Shown piece after piece: positions 1 to 9,225 of a stretch of 64,000 nucleotides of DNA (position 1 is its first letter; the number at the start of each line of letters is the position of its first letter). The DNA is from Parvibium lacunae. GTDB lineage: Bacteria; Pseudomonadota; Gammaproteobacteria; Burkholderiales; Burkholderiaceae_D. A program made the translations under genes and the position numbers. Below the pieces are notes generated by a model, which was not told where the DNA came from, did no database searches, and saw only the letters and a program-made list of their open reading frames with translations. The stretch spans positions 558,001-622,000 of the forward strand of contig NZ_QPGB01000002.1 of NCBI RefSeq assembly GCF_003335215.1. Reading direction: 5' to 3'.

Positions 1-122
1 ACACGAACAACGGGGACGGGGGCCTCAGGCGAAATGCGGTCAACATCGCCAAACCAGTAGCGGTCGAGCATGATGTCGCCCACGACTAAGACGCGGGCCT
101 GGGCGAGTTCGGGTTTATTCAT
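1..122 (-). CDS. hldE/rfaE: D-glycero-beta-D-manno-heptose-7-phosphate kinase, N-terminal part (truncated by window edge)
   Basis: Only the first 40 codons are in the window. The reading frame starts [14 protein letters not shown] and continues with the kinase-family sequence [20 protein letters not shown], typical of the ribokinase-like domain that phosphorylates heptose-7-phosphate in the LPS inner-core ADP-heptose pathway. The ATG lies 65 bases after the ugd stop on the same strand, so it is probably the next gene of the lapA-lapB-ugd cluster. Whether it is the bifunctional HldE or the kinase-only HldA/RfaE1 cannot be seen. Confidence 0.85.
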   Translation of the reverse strand, partial: MNKPELAQARVLVVGDIMLDRYWFGDVDRISPEAPVPVVR

Positions 123-187
123 ACAGACAATTCGGGACAAGCGTTATCACACAGTGGAGAGATTGGCCAACAAGCACCTTCATCAAC

Positions 188-1543
188 TTAGCGCCCTATC
201 GCAAAATACGCAAACCCTTCGCCTCTGACATAAGCCGGGTCAAACAAATTACGGCCATCAAAGATCACTGGGGCTTTCAAGGCAGCTTTAATCGCAGCAA
301 AATCGGGGCTACGGAAATGCGACCACTCGGTCATGATGACCAGCGCATCGGCGCCTTCCAGGGCTTGTTGCGCCGATTGTGCCAGGGCAATTGCGGCGCG
401 CTGTGCGGGCTTACCGGCAAAGTCGAGTTCCAACACCCGGTTGGTTTCTTCCATCGCTACCGGATCATACGCAGTTACGCGGGCGCCACGCTCAACCAGC
501 GCTTGTAACACCACTCGGCTTGGGGCTTCGCGCATATCATCAGTATTCGGTTTGAACGCCAGCCCCCACATGGCGAAGTGTTTGCCGCTCAAATCATTAC
601 CATAGTGTTTTTCGATTTTACGTACGAGCACACTTTTTTGCGTGTCGTTGACCTCTTCCACCGCATTCAATAGGGTTGCGGCATGGCCATGCTCTTGGGC
701 AGTCCGAATCAAGGCTTTGACATCTTTGGGGAAGCAAGAACCGCCATAGCCCGTGCCGGGGTACAGAAAGTGATAGCCAATCCGAGGGTCAGAGCCAATC
801 CCACGACGTACCAGCTCAATGTCTGCACCCAAGGTTTCGGCCAAATTAGCCAGCTCATTCATAAACGAGATGCGAGTCGCCAACATCGCGTTGGCCGCAT
901 ATTTCGTCAGCTCCGCAGAGCGTACATCCATAAACAAAGTGCGGTCATGGTTGCGTTGAAACGGCGCATAGAGTTGTTGCATCATCGCTCTGGCGCGTTC
1001 GCCGACCTCCCCTGTGGGAATACCGACGACAATCCGGTCGGGCCGCATAAAGTCCTCGACGGCCGCACCCTCTTTGAGAAACTCAGGATTCGAGGTAACC
1101 GCAAAATCCAGCGCTGTGCCGCGTTGTGTTAACTCGTCGGCAATCGCCGCATGCACTTTATCCGCCGTGCCAACGGGCACCGTCGATTTATCAACGATCA
1201 CCTTAAACCCGGTCATATGCTTACCAATATTACGGGCAGCCGCGACGACATAGCGCAAATCCGCAGAGCCGTCTTCATCCGGCGGCGTGCCCACCGCAAT
1301 AAACTGAATATCGCCATGCGCCACACTGGCGGCGACATCGGTGGTAAAGCTCAGCCGGCCTGCCAAGCGGTTGCGTTGTACGATTTCGAGTAAGCCTGGC
1401 TCATGAATCGGAATACCGCCCTGATTCAAGATTTCAATCTTGCGCGCATCCAGATCCAAGCACAGCACCTGATTACCCACATCCGCCAGGCAAGCGCCCG
1501 TCACCAAACCCACGTAGCCGCTCCCAACCACTGTAACTTTCAT
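188..1543 (-). CDS. ugd: UDP-glucose 6-dehydrogenase
   Basis: A 451-residue enzyme that oxidises UDP-glucose to UDP-glucuronate with NAD, supplying precursors for surface polysaccharide. The N-terminal Rossmann fold begins with [16 protein letters not shown]. The middle domain has ELTKYAANA (Lys214). The catalytic cysteine is Cys270 in [14 protein letters not shown]-terminal UDP-binding domain follows ([16 protein letters not shown]). The length matches the family and all key residues are present. It lies between lapB and the heptose kinase gene, fitting an envelope and LPS cluster. Confidence 0.97.
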   Translation of the reverse strand: MKVTVVGSGYVGLVTGACLADVGNQVLCLDLDARKIEILNQGGIPIHEPGLLEIVQRNRLAGRLSFTTDVAASVAHGDIQFIAVGTPPDEDGSADLRYVVAAARNIGKHMTGFKVIVDKSTVPVGTADKVHAAIADELTQRGTALDFAVTSNPEFLKEGAAVEDFMRPDRIVVGIPTGEVGERARAMMQQLYAPFQRNHDRTLFMDVRSAELTKYAANAMLATRISFMNELANLAETLGADIELVRRGIGSDPRIGYHFLYPGTGYGGSCFPKDVKALIRTAQEHGHAATLLNAVEEVNDTQKSVLVRKIEKHYGNDLSGKHFAMWGLAFKPNTDDMREAPSRVVLQALVERGARVTAYDPVAMEETNRVLELDFAGKPAQRAAIALAQSAQQALEGADALVIMTEWSHFRSPDFAAIKAALKAPVIFDGRNLFDPAYVRGEGFAYFAIGR

Positions 1544-1614
1544 TCGCGTTTCCTTATTTACTTGCCGTCATGACGCCAACCGGCTGAATCATGGATTTTA
1601 ATCTCTGCGCCCGC

Positions 1615-2817
1615 TCATTGCGCTGAAGCGAGCGTATCCCAATGTTGACAACCTGGGCACTGCCAATAATGACGTACCGATTTAAACCCACAATGACTAC
1701 AGACATATTGCGGTTGCCGCTGCGCTTCTTTTGCCAAGGCTTCGATGCAACGAGGCAATAACGTCGATACGGCCTCACTACCAGCCGCCGTCATGCCAGG
1801 CAATTGCGCTTGCAAAATTCGTAAGATCTGTGCAGCACTCGGCTTGCTGGCCAGCGCCGCCTGGATCAGCGCGGCCTGCTGTTCCTGTAACAGCGGGTGG
1901 CGCAACATTAAATCAAGCAATTCAACATAATGATAGGTCTGCTGCCACTCCACTAATTGCGTCGCCCAGGTGGCTTGAACTGGCGCCGCGTCAAAGCCCG
2001 GCAAACGCTGCCAGTGCTGCCACTCGCGGGGCAGCAAGGTTAAAAGCTGAGGGGTTAATTGGACCAACTTTTTCCAAGCCGCCAAGACGTCGGGCCATTG
2101 ACCTTGCTCGGCTGACTGTCGCGCTTGTATCAACCAGGGACGAGCAGAATCCGGTGCCAGTTGTTGGGCCAAGGTGATTTTTTCTTGTCGCTGCGCCGGG
2201 CTCAGGGTTGCCCAAGCCTGCTCCAGCAGCTCACAGGCCAAATGACTCAAGCGTAGCTGGCTGTAACGGGGAGACTCCGGTGTTGACGCGCTGGCAGAAG
2301 CATCGCCCTGTGCCGCAATACTCAAGCCCATTTCCAAAGCCCGCGCGTAATCACGGGTGCTCTGATAAATTTGCATTAGCGCCCGTTTGGCTGGCACCGC
2401 ATAGTGACTCTCTTGCAGCGCCAACATACAAGTTTCAGCGCGGTCTAATAGGCCCGCTTTGATAAAATCCTGCCCCAACTCATATTGCGCATGTTCACGC
2501 TGCAAAGCCGACAAATCGGGACGATCGAGTAAGTTTTGATGGACTCGTAAAGCGCGATCAGGCTCACCGCGCTGTCGAAATAAATTACCTAAGGCCAGAT
2601 GCAGCTCCACCATTTCTGGCTTTAACTTCACCACCTCAATAAACGCATCGGCAGCTAAGTCGAATTCATTGTTTAACAAATGATTTAGGGCGCGAAAATA
2701 GGCCCGAGGCAAGGCTTCTTGCTCGCGCTGGCTATGTCGCTTATCCAAGTGACCCGCAAGCCAACCCAACAAAAACAAGAGCGGCAAAATTAATAACCAC
2801 CACCACTCAAACGCCAT
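1615..2817 (-). CDS. lapB: LPS assembly protein LapB (TPR and rubredoxin-like zinc domain)
   Basis: A 400-residue inner-membrane-anchored TPR protein. In E. coli LapB (YciM) couples LPS synthesis to export and promotes FtsH-dependent turnover of LpxC. One N-terminal membrane segment (WWWLLILPLLFLLGWLAG) is followed by helical TPR repeats, and the C terminus carries a rubredoxin-type metal site (CSHCGF then CPGCQHW). The frame is open for 57 codons further upstream, but the start at 2817 gives the family N terminus MAFEWWW. It overlaps the end of lapA by 11 bases, indicating translational coupling. Confidence 0.95.
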   Translation of the reverse strand: MAFEWWWLLILPLLFLLGWLAGHLDKRHSQREQEALPRAYFRALNHLLNNEFDLAADAFIEVVKLKPEMVELHLALGNLFRQRGEPDRALRVHQNLLDRPDLSALQREHAQYELGQDFIKAGLLDRAETCMLALQESHYAVPAKRALMQIYQSTRDYARALEMGLSIAAQGDASASASTPESPRYSQLRLSHLACELLEQAWATLSPAQRQEKITLAQQLAPDSARPWLIQARQSAEQGQWPDVLAAWKKLVQLTPQLLTLLPREWQHWQRLPGFDAAPVQATWATQLVEWQQTYHYVELLDLMLRHPLLQEQQAALIQAALASKPSAAQILRILQAQLPGMTAAGSEAVSTLLPRCIEALAKEAQRQPQYVCSHCGFKSVRHYWQCPGCQHWDTLASAQ

Positions 2818-3133
2818 GGGGATTCCCTTCCTGGATATCGGTGCGGGCCGCTGGCGGCACGAGGGCGGGCTCAGTGGCTGACGGTGGTACCGGCTGTTCC
2901 GCCTGCGCCTGCCATTTGCGGCTGGTGCGACGCCAGTGCCAGAGACGCGGCAGTAAAGCCAGAATACCGAGCGCAACCCCCAATACAAAAAAGCTGAATA
3001 ACACTAAGGCCAGCGGTGCTTGCCAGTGCCAGATAGAAAAAAAGGTGAGCTGAACCACTTGTGTGTTTTGCAAGGCAAACACAAACAAGAGAAAAAAAGC
3101 GAGTAGTTTACTCAGCGTTAGGAACCAGCGCAT
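2807..3133 (-). CDS. lapA: LapA domain inner membrane protein
   Basis: A 108-residue protein with two hydrophobic segments (about residues 8-28 and 40-62) separated by a short loop containing NTQVVQLTFF, the signature of the LapA (DUF1049) family. A basic, then proline- and alanine-rich cytoplasmic tail follows. It works with LapB in LPS assembly control. It sits directly upstream of lapB, as in E. coli and betaproteobacteria, and its last codons overlap the lapB start. Confidence 0.9.
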   Translation of the reverse strand: MRWFLTLSKLLAFFLLFVFALQNTQVVQLTFFSIWHWQAPLALVLFSFFVLGVALGILALLPRLWHWRRTSRKWQAQAEQPVPPSATEPALVPPAARTDIQEGNPHGV

Positions 3134-3171
3134 GACACGCTTTCTGGACAGTGTACACAGGCCATCTGCAA

Positions 3172-3465
3172 CTAATTGCCCCCGGCGAGCAAATCGACTT
3201 TCTCTCGCAACTCTTTACCGGGCTTGAAATGAGGAACCCGCTTGCCAGGAACGCTGACTTTTTCTCCTGACTTCGGATTACGGCCAATCCGCGGTGGCCG
3301 GTGATTAATCACAAAGCTGCCAAAGCCGCGTATCTCTACCCGTTCACCGCGTGCCAAGGCTTGTGAAATCGCTTCTAATAAGGTGCGAACGGCATCCTCC
3401 GCGTCCTTCGCCAGGAGGTGGGGATAACGTTCAGCCAATCGAGTGATTAATTCTGATTTTGTCAT
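3172..3465 (-). CDS. ihfB: Integration host factor subunit beta
   Basis: A 97-residue HU/IHF-family DNA-bending protein. It starts [17 protein letters not shown] and contains the beta-arm region [20 protein letters not shown], including the Arg-Pro-Pro tip that intercalates in DNA. It forms a heterodimer with IHF-alpha, which is not encoded here. Its place directly after rpsA is conserved in proteobacteria. A strong hairpin followed by six T residues ends only five bases before the start codon (see the terminator at 3470-3513), so expression is probably controlled separately from rpsA. Confidence 0.97.
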   Translation of the reverse strand: MTKSELITRLAERYPHLLAKDAEDAVRTLLEAISQALARGERVEIRGFGSFVINHRPPRIGRNPKSGEKVSVPGKRVPHFKPGKELREKVDLLAGGN

Positions 3466-3469
3466 ACTG

Positions 3470-3513
3470 AAAAAATACCCCCCAACCCGGCTTGTAGACC
3501 CAGATGGGGGGTA
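3470..3513 (-). terminator. Rho-independent terminator/attenuator between rpsA and ihfB
   Basis: On the minus strand an 8-bp stem (TACCCCCC at 3513-3506 pairing with GGGGGGTA at 3483-3476) encloses a loop of 22 bases and is followed at once by six T residues (3475-3470). This has the form of an intrinsic terminator for rpsA. The ihfB ATG is at 3465-3463, so the G run of the 3' arm is the only purine-rich stretch that could serve as its ribosome binding site. Folding of the stem could therefore affect ihfB translation as well as transcription. Confidence 0.7.
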
Positions 3514-3545
3514 AGTCAGTTTCTTACCTTTAAGGTCAGCGTCGA

Positions 3546-5255
3546 TTAACGCTGCGCGTTGTCCAACTTGGCTTTCAACAGTGCGCCCAGGTTAGTGGTG
3601 CCTGTGGCGGCTTGATTGTCAGCCATTTTACGCATCGCTTCACTGGTGTCTGCATTGTCTTTCGCTTTGATCGACAGATTGATCGAACGGCCTTTGCGAT
3701 CAATGTTAACAATCATCGCTTCAACGCTATCGCCTTCTTTCAGGACATTACGTGCATCTTCCACACGATCGGTCGAGATTTCAGAAGCACGCAAGTAGCC
3801 TTCTACCTCGTCAGTGATCTGAATGGTTGCGCCTTTGGCATCCACCGCCTTAACGGTTCCAGTCACGAGTGCGCCTTTGTCATGCGTGGCGGCGAAGTTA
3901 TTGAAAGGATCGCCTTCCAACTGTTTCACGCCGAGGGAGATACGCTCTTTCTCAACGTCAATCGCCAACACAACGGCAGTCAGCTCTTCGCCTTTCTTGA
4001 AGTTACGAATTGCCGCTTCGCCAGTGTCGTTCCAGGACAGGTCAGACAAATGGACTAAGCCATCGATACCGCCAGGCAAGCCGATAAACACGCCGAAGTC
4101 AGTAATCGACTTGATCGCGCCAGTGACTTTGTCACCTTTCTTGTGACCAGCCGCAAACTCATCCCAAGGATTAGGCTTGCACTGCTTCATGCCGAGGCTG
4201 ATACGGCGACGCTCTTCATCGATCTCCAAGACCATGACTTCGACTTCATCGCCCAACTGAACGATTTTGCCGGGGGCGACATTCTTGTTAGTCCAATCCA
4301 TTTCAGACACGTGTACCAAGCCCTCAATGCCTTGCTCGATTTCAACGAAGCAGCCGTAGTCGGTGAGGTTCGTGACTTTACCGAACATGCGGGTGCTCGT
4401 GGGGTAACGGCGGCCCAAACCAACCCAGGGATCATCACCCAGCTGTTTGATGCCGAGTGATACGCGGTTTTTGTCTTGATCAAACTTCAATACTTTGGCT
4501 TCGATTTCCTGACCGACTGTCAACACCTCGGAAGGGTGACGGACACGGCGCCAGGCCAAATCGGTAATGTGTAACAGACCGTCGATCCCCCCCAGATCCA
4601 CGAACGCGCCGTAGTCGGTGATATTTTTAACGATCCCTTTAACCACGGTACCTTCACCGAGGTTAGCCAATAATTTCTGACGCTCTTCACCCATGCTGGC
4701 TTCAACCACAGCACGGCGTGACAGCACGACGTTGTTACGACGGCGATCGAGTTTAATCACCTTAAACTCCATCGTTTTGCCTTCATAGGGGGTCGTGTCT
4801 TTGATCGGACGCACATCCACCAGTGAACCGGGCAAGAATGCACGGATACCGTTAGTCAGAACAGTGAGGCCGCCCTTGACTTTGCCATTGACCGTGCCAC
4901 TGACCAGTTCGCCTGATTCCAGCGCTTTTTCTAGGCTCAGCCATGCAGACAAACGCTTGGCTTTATCACGGGACAAAATGGTGTCGCCATAGCCGTTTTC
5001 GAGCGAATCAATCGCCACACTCACGTAATCGCCGATGTTGACATCCAACTCGCCAGCATCGTTATAAAATTCTTCTACCGGAATATAGCTTTCCGATTTC
5101 AATCCTGCATTCACCACCACAAAGTTGTGGTCAATACGCACGACTTCACCCGTAATCACTTCACCAGCGCGCATTTCTTTGCGGGCTAAGCTTTCCTCAA
5201 ACAAAGCAGCAAATGATTCAGCACCAGAAACGGGGGCAGATACAACTGTAGACAT
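3546..5255 (-). CDS. rpsA: 30S ribosomal protein S1
   Basis: A 569-residue protein made of six consecutive S1 (OB-fold) RNA-binding domains. Recurrent motifs are [40 protein letters not shown] and [20 protein letters not shown]. It binds mRNA and docks on the 30S subunit during initiation. Length is close to the 557 residues of E. coli S1. The gene follows cmk on the same strand, as in most proteobacteria, and a terminator-like hairpin follows it. Confidence 0.98.
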   Translation of the reverse strand: MSTVVSAPVSGAESFAALFEESLARKEMRAGEVITGEVVRIDHNFVVVNAGLKSESYIPVEEFYNDAGELDVNIGDYVSVAIDSLENGYGDTILSRDKAKRLSAWLSLEKALESGELVSGTVNGKVKGGLTVLTNGIRAFLPGSLVDVRPIKDTTPYEGKTMEFKVIKLDRRRNNVVLSRRAVVEASMGEERQKLLANLGEGTVVKGIVKNITDYGAFVDLGGIDGLLHITDLAWRRVRHPSEVLTVGQEIEAKVLKFDQDKNRVSLGIKQLGDDPWVGLGRRYPTSTRMFGKVTNLTDYGCFVEIEQGIEGLVHVSEMDWTNKNVAPGKIVQLGDEVEVMVLEIDEERRRISLGMKQCKPNPWDEFAAGHKKGDKVTGAIKSITDFGVFIGLPGGIDGLVHLSDLSWNDTGEAAIRNFKKGEELTAVVLAIDVEKERISLGVKQLEGDPFNNFAATHDKGALVTGTVKAVDAKGATIQITDEVEGYLRASEISTDRVEDARNVLKEGDSVEAMIVNIDRKGRSINLSIKAKDNADTSEAMRKMADNQAATGTTNLGALLKAKLDNAQR

Positions 5256-5399
5256 AATCAGACTTTCTCTCCACTCAAGCAGGCCATCGGCTGCCGGCGG
5301 GTGTTAACAATAAAAAAGTTAAAAAACCAGCACACCATCACAACGCAATTTGCAACGCAGGAAGGGACTGGACCTTGTTTCGCACCCCGATGCCAAACG

Positions 5400-6056
5400 C
5401 TAGGCATCAAGCTGCGCAAACTGGGCCAGAATAAATTCGGCCGCATCTTCGGCTGACATTGCACTCGTATCTAGCAGCACCGCCCCAGGCGCCGGCACCA
5501 ATGGCGCCACTGCCCGCGTGCGATCCCGCTCATCACGTTGTTGCAAGTCCAGCAAAAGGGCATCTACGTTAGCAGAAATCCCTTTATTAATCAACTGGTT
5601 ATAGCGTCGCCGTGCGCGCTCTTCGACGCTTGCCGTCAAAAATACTTTCAAATCTGCTTCCGGAAAGATCACCGTACCCATATCTCGGCCATCTGCGACC
5701 AGGCCAGGCGGCTGGGCAAAAGCCCGCTGGCGGGCCACCAACGCCGCCCGCAACGGCGCATGCACGGCAATCGCCGACGCCAAATTACCGACCTGTTCAG
5801 CCCGAATCGCATCACTGACTTCTACGCCATTGAGCCAAACCCGGTAATCGGCAAACTGCACCTGCAAATTTGCCGCCAAATCAGTCAAACTCGGCACATC
5901 ATCCGCAGCCACCCCTTCTTCCAAGGCCGCCAGCGCTGTAAGCCGATAGAGCGCGCCACTGTCTAAAACATGAAAGCCCAGCTTATCGGCAACCCAATGT
6001 GCCACGGTGCCCTTGCCGGAGGCCGTGGGGCCATCTATGGTAATAATCCAAGACAT
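5400..6056 (-). CDS. cmk: Cytidylate kinase
   Basis: A 218-residue kinase that phosphorylates CMP and dCMP. The P-loop is in [21 protein letters not shown], followed by the CMP-binding motif [14 protein letters not shown], and [19 protein letters not shown] lies further on. The frame extends six codons upstream to a TTG abutting the aroA stop. The ATG at 6056 is preferred because an AAAGGG ribosome binding site precedes it and it places the P-loop as in the family. It is cotranscribed with aroA upstream and rpsA downstream. Confidence 0.95.
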   Translation of the reverse strand: MSWIITIDGPTASGKGTVAHWVADKLGFHVLDSGALYRLTALAALEEGVAADDVPSLTDLAANLQVQFADYRVWLNGVEVSDAIRAEQVGNLASAIAVHAPLRAALVARQRAFAQPPGLVADGRDMGTVIFPEADLKVFLTASVEERARRRYNQLINKGISANVDALLLDLQQRDERDRTRAVAPLVPAPGAVLLDTSAMSAEDAAEFILAQFAQLDA

Positions 6057-6074
6057 TCCCAAACCCTTTGCCAA

Positions 6075-7439
6075 TCAGGCACTAACTTGCAAGTGAATAC
6101 CCACTTGCTGCGCCAGCTGCGCAAACCCTGGGAATGAGGTCGCCACATGCTGACAATCATGAATCTGCATCGCCGTCTTGGCACACAGCGCCGCTACCGT
6201 AAAGGACATGGCAATCCGATGATCGCCCTGCGCGTGAATGGTGGCGCCCTGATACTTTGCTGTCCCCACCGGCTGGTTAGGTTGGCCCAAACCGACAATC
6301 CGCATCCCATCGGGCAGTGGCTCTGCCTCAACCCCCAGCGCCCGTAAGCCATCGGCCATGACCTGAATCCGGTCCGACTCTTTCACCCGCAACTCGGCGG
6401 CGCCCGTCAGGAGCGTGGTGCCAATCGCATTAGCAGCAGCGACAAACAACACCGGAAATTCATCAATCGCCAGCGGTACCAGGTGTTCGGGAATCGTTAT
6501 GCCGCGCAACACCGAAGAGCGCACGCGAATATCTGCCACCGGCTCGCCGCCGACTTCACGGACATTCTCCAGGGTCAGGTCCGCACCCATGAGCTGCAAA
6601 ATATCAATGACCCCGGTCCGGGTGGGGTTGATACCCACATGCTGAATCAGCACCGAGGCATTCGGCGCAATGGCAGCCGCCACCATAAAAAAGGCGGCAG
6701 AAGAAATATCGGCAGGCACATCAATTTGCGTTGCCTTGAGCTGCCCCCCGCCCTGTACGCTGATTTGCTTACCCTGGGCACTCTGCTGTTCCACGACGGC
6801 ATAGCCGAAGGCCCGCAGCATCCGCTCCGTATGGTCACGCGTAGGGGCGGGCTCGGTTACGACCGTTTCCCCTTCTGCATATAAACCTGCGAGCAGCAAG
6901 GCTGACTTAACCTGCGCACTGGCCATGGGCAAAGTGTAGTGAAGCCCTTTCAACGTCGGTACTGGGCGAATTTGCAGGGGTGGGCGATCACCCTCTGCTG
7001 TGTCGATTTGCGCCCCCATCAAGCCCAGCGGCACCGTCACACGGCGCATCGGGCGCTTGCTCAAGCTGGCATCACCAATCAAGGTCACGGCCAGGTTTTG
7101 CCCGGCCAGTAAGCCTGCGAGCAGGCGCATGGCGGTACCAGCGTTGCCGCAGTCTAGCGGCTGAGTAGGTGCTTGCAGACCGTGTTTCCCCACCCCATGA
7201 ATCACCACACGCCCTTGGGTTGGGCCTTCGATTGGCACGCCCATGGCGCGAAAGGCTTGCATGGTTGAAAGCGCATCTTCGCCTTCCAGAAAGCCCGTTA
7301 CCTCGGTAGTGCCTTCGGCAATCGCCCCAAACATAATGGCGCGGTGAGAAATAGATTTATCGCCCGGCACGCGAAACGTCCCAGTAGCGGTGCCACCTGG
7401 CTGCACCAGATAGCTCAAATTATCGTGAGAATGCGACAT
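6075..7439 (-). CDS. aroA: 3-phosphoshikimate 1-carboxyvinyltransferase (EPSP synthase), class II type
   Basis: A 454-residue shikimate-pathway enzyme that joins PEP to shikimate-3-phosphate. The start at 7439 (MSHSHDNLSYLVQPGG) is preferred to an in-frame one 14 codons upstream. It carries all four motifs used to define class II EPSP synthases: GDKS (26-29), SAQVK (174-178), RDHTE (201-205) and NPTR (271-274). At the PEP/glyphosate-contact loop it reads GNAGTAMRL, so Leu106 replaces the Pro of the E. coli class I enzyme while the preceding Gly101 is kept. From memory it is very like the AroA domain of Pseudomonas. It would lie directly after tyrA in the ancestral supraoperon but is now separated from it. 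Confidence 0.96.
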   Translation of the reverse strand: MSHSHDNLSYLVQPGGTATGTFRVPGDKSISHRAIMFGAIAEGTTEVTGFLEGEDALSTMQAFRAMGVPIEGPTQGRVVIHGVGKHGLQAPTQPLDCGNAGTAMRLLAGLLAGQNLAVTLIGDASLSKRPMRRVTVPLGLMGAQIDTAEGDRPPLQIRPVPTLKGLHYTLPMASAQVKSALLLAGLYAEGETVVTEPAPTRDHTERMLRAFGYAVVEQQSAQGKQISVQGGGQLKATQIDVPADISSAAFFMVAAAIAPNASVLIQHVGINPTRTGVIDILQLMGADLTLENVREVGGEPVADIRVRSSVLRGITIPEHLVPLAIDEFPVLFVAAANAIGTTLLTGAAELRVKESDRIQVMADGLRALGVEAEPLPDGMRIVGLGQPNQPVGTAKYQGATIHAQGDHRIAMSFTVAALCAKTAMQIHDCQHVATSFPGFAQLAQQVGIHLQVSA

Positions 7440-7591
7440 AAAGCAGCCAAAAAGAGAGTCCAGCAGCCACCGCAGCGACAAATCGCGCCAGCAATGCGGT
7501 AAAACTACTGCAAAGATTGAATCAGTTCGTTATTCTAACTGTCCCGGCTGACGCTTTTTCCGTCATTCCCTTGTTTTTTGGATAATTGACC

Positions 7592-8275
7592 ATGCCCTTT
7601 GAAGTCTTTGAGCTAACCCCAAAAGGGGAGCAATATAGCCATTCTTTAGAAGTGCGACTTGACCCGCGTTTGCGGGCTATTTTGTTACAGGTAGATGGCA
7701 AACGCACCATTGAGCAACTGAGCAGCTATGCAAAAAAGTTTGGCCTGGGGGCGGATGATATTTGGCAGCTCGAAAAAGCGGGCTTGATCGTCGAGCGAAA
7801 ATTAATTCCCGACCCGACCCCCGTTGCACCATGGGGTGATTTTACCGATTCCATCATGTATGACGGTGTGGTTGAAGAAACCGGCTCAGCCGACTTTTAC
7901 AACACCATCACCGATACCAGCCTGATTCATCATCCCGGCGCTCAGCAAAACACCGCAGCCAAGCAGCCCGCACCCAGCCCCGCCAAACCAGAGAAAATGG
8001 CGGGCTTGAGTATCAGCGAAAAACTCACGGACCTCGCCGAAGCCTTTTTCAACAAACTGCCTGATCACCTCAAACCGCATCACACCATCAAATTGCATCC
8101 GCGTATCTTTAATCGGATAGAGCTGATGCACCAACACGCCAAAGATACGATTGATTATCTCGACAAGCTGTTGCTGTTAACCGAAGATACTAATCGCCAA
8201 GGGTTTTCATTTAATGTGGTGATTGAGCTGACCAACCTCAAAGAGCATTTAGAAAAACACGGCAAATTTTTCTGA
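7592..8275 (+). CDS. Conserved hypothetical protein interrupting the tyrA-aroA operon
   Basis: A 227-residue soluble protein that I do not recognise by name. The N-terminal ~75 residues (LDPRLRAILLQVDGKRTIEQ, then GADDIWQLEKAGLI) look like a small winged-helix or PqqD-like module. A Pro/Ala-rich linker (about 130-145) leads to a helical C-terminal domain (FFNKLPDHLKPHHTIKLHPR). No signal peptide or membrane segment is visible. A TTG two codons upstream is a possible alternative start. It is transcribed against its neighbours, diverging from aroA and converging on tyrA, so it needs its own promoter. Function unknown. Confidence 0.75.
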   Translation: MPFEVFELTPKGEQYSHSLEVRLDPRLRAILLQVDGKRTIEQLSSYAKKFGLGADDIWQLEKAGLIVERKLIPDPTPVAPWGDFTDSIMYDGVVEETGSADFYNTITDTSLIHHPGAQQNTAAKQPAPSPAKPEKMAGLSISEKLTDLAEAFFNKLPDHLKPHHTIKLHPRIFNRIELMHQHAKDTIDYLDKLLLLTEDTNRQGFSFNVVIELTNLKEHLEKHGKFF

Positions 8276-8309
8276 GTGCCAAGAGCTTTTGCATGGCAAT
8301 GCCTCATAC

Positions 8310-8343
8310 CGGCTGCACCACCCCGGCAAGCGTGGCGCAGCCG
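8310..8343. repeat. Inverted repeat between convergent genes
   Basis: The arms CGGCTGC (8310-8316) and GCAGCCG (8337-8343) are perfect complements. The inner segments CCAC and GTGG also pair, giving an 11-bp interrupted stem. No T tract follows on either strand. Its place between the convergent stops of the unknown gene (8275) and tyrA (8356) suggests a bidirectional transcription-ending or mRNA-protecting structure. Confidence 0.5.
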
Positions 8344-8355
8344 AGTGCATGAAGA

Positions 8356-9225
8356 TTACAAATGCCAAGTGCGGCGAGCGCCGCTGATTTCGGTAAACCG
8401 TGCTTCTAAGGCAGCGCTATCGCCAGCCTGCAATAAATCGATTAGCTCACCCAAGCTGGCTTGAAAAGCCTGCGCACATTGCAATACATTCGCCCGATTC
8501 GCCAAGCTGATATCAACCCACATTTTCGGCTCACTGCCCGCAATGCGGGTGAAATCACGAAAGCCCGTGCCTGCTTGCGCCAGTAGAGTGGCGGCATTGG
8601 GCGCTTGCAAAATCTGCTGCATATAGGCATAAGCCAAAAAATGCGGAAAGTGGCTGACCTGCGCAAACACGGCGTCATGCTCATGCACCCCGAGCTCACT
8701 CACCTGTGCGCCGCAGGCTTCCCACACCGCACGGGTCAGCGCTAGCGCGGCGCCATCGGTTTCGGGGGTCGGGGTAAGAATCACCCGCCGCCCGACAAAT
8801 AACCCTGCCTGGGCGGCTTGCCAGCCACTTTGTTCGCTGCCCGCAATCGGGTGGGCAGGCACAAAGCGCGGGTAACGCGCCCCAAGCGCCAAGCGGGCAG
8901 CCGCGTCCACATCTTGCTTGGTGCTGCCCGCATCACTGAGCACAACTTGCGCGGAAAACCCTGGGGCCAGCGTTTCTAGCACGGCCTGCGTGGCTGACAC
9001 GGGGGCAGCCAGCAACAGAAAATCAACGTCAGTCACACTCGCAGGGCTAATCGGGCGGCAGTCATCCACCACCCTTGCCGCCTGTGCGGGGCTCAGGCGC
9101 GCTGGCTCACGGGCTAACCCAACCACCTCAAGCGTAGGCACAGCCTGCTTGATTGCCCGTGCAAATGAGCCGCCAATCAGGCCCACCCCCAACACGGCAA
9201 CGCGCTGCAAGCGGGCGAGGCTCAT
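8356..9225 (-). CDS. tyrA: Prephenate (arogenate/cyclohexadienyl) dehydrogenase
   Basis: A 289-residue NAD(P)-dependent dehydrogenase of tyrosine synthesis. The nucleotide-binding motif is VAVLGVGLIGGSFARAIK at the N terminus. The substrate-site motif RFVPAHPIAGSE follows near residue 130. It is a stand-alone TyrA without fused chorismate mutase or AroA domains, and without a visible ACT domain. Its ATG overlaps the hisC stop by four bases (ATGA type), so the two are translationally coupled. Confidence 0.95.
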   Translation of the reverse strand: MSLARLQRVAVLGVGLIGGSFARAIKQAVPTLEVVGLAREPARLSPAQAARVVDDCRPISPASVTDVDFLLLAAPVSATQAVLETLAPGFSAQVVLSDAGSTKQDVDAAARLALGARYPRFVPAHPIAGSEQSGWQAAQAGLFVGRRVILTPTPETDGAALALTRAVWEACGAQVSELGVHEHDAVFAQVSHFPHFLAYAYMQQILQAPNAATLLAQAGTGFRDFTRIAGSEPKMWVDISLANRANVLQCAQAFQASLGELIDLLQAGDSAALEARFTEISGARRTWHL

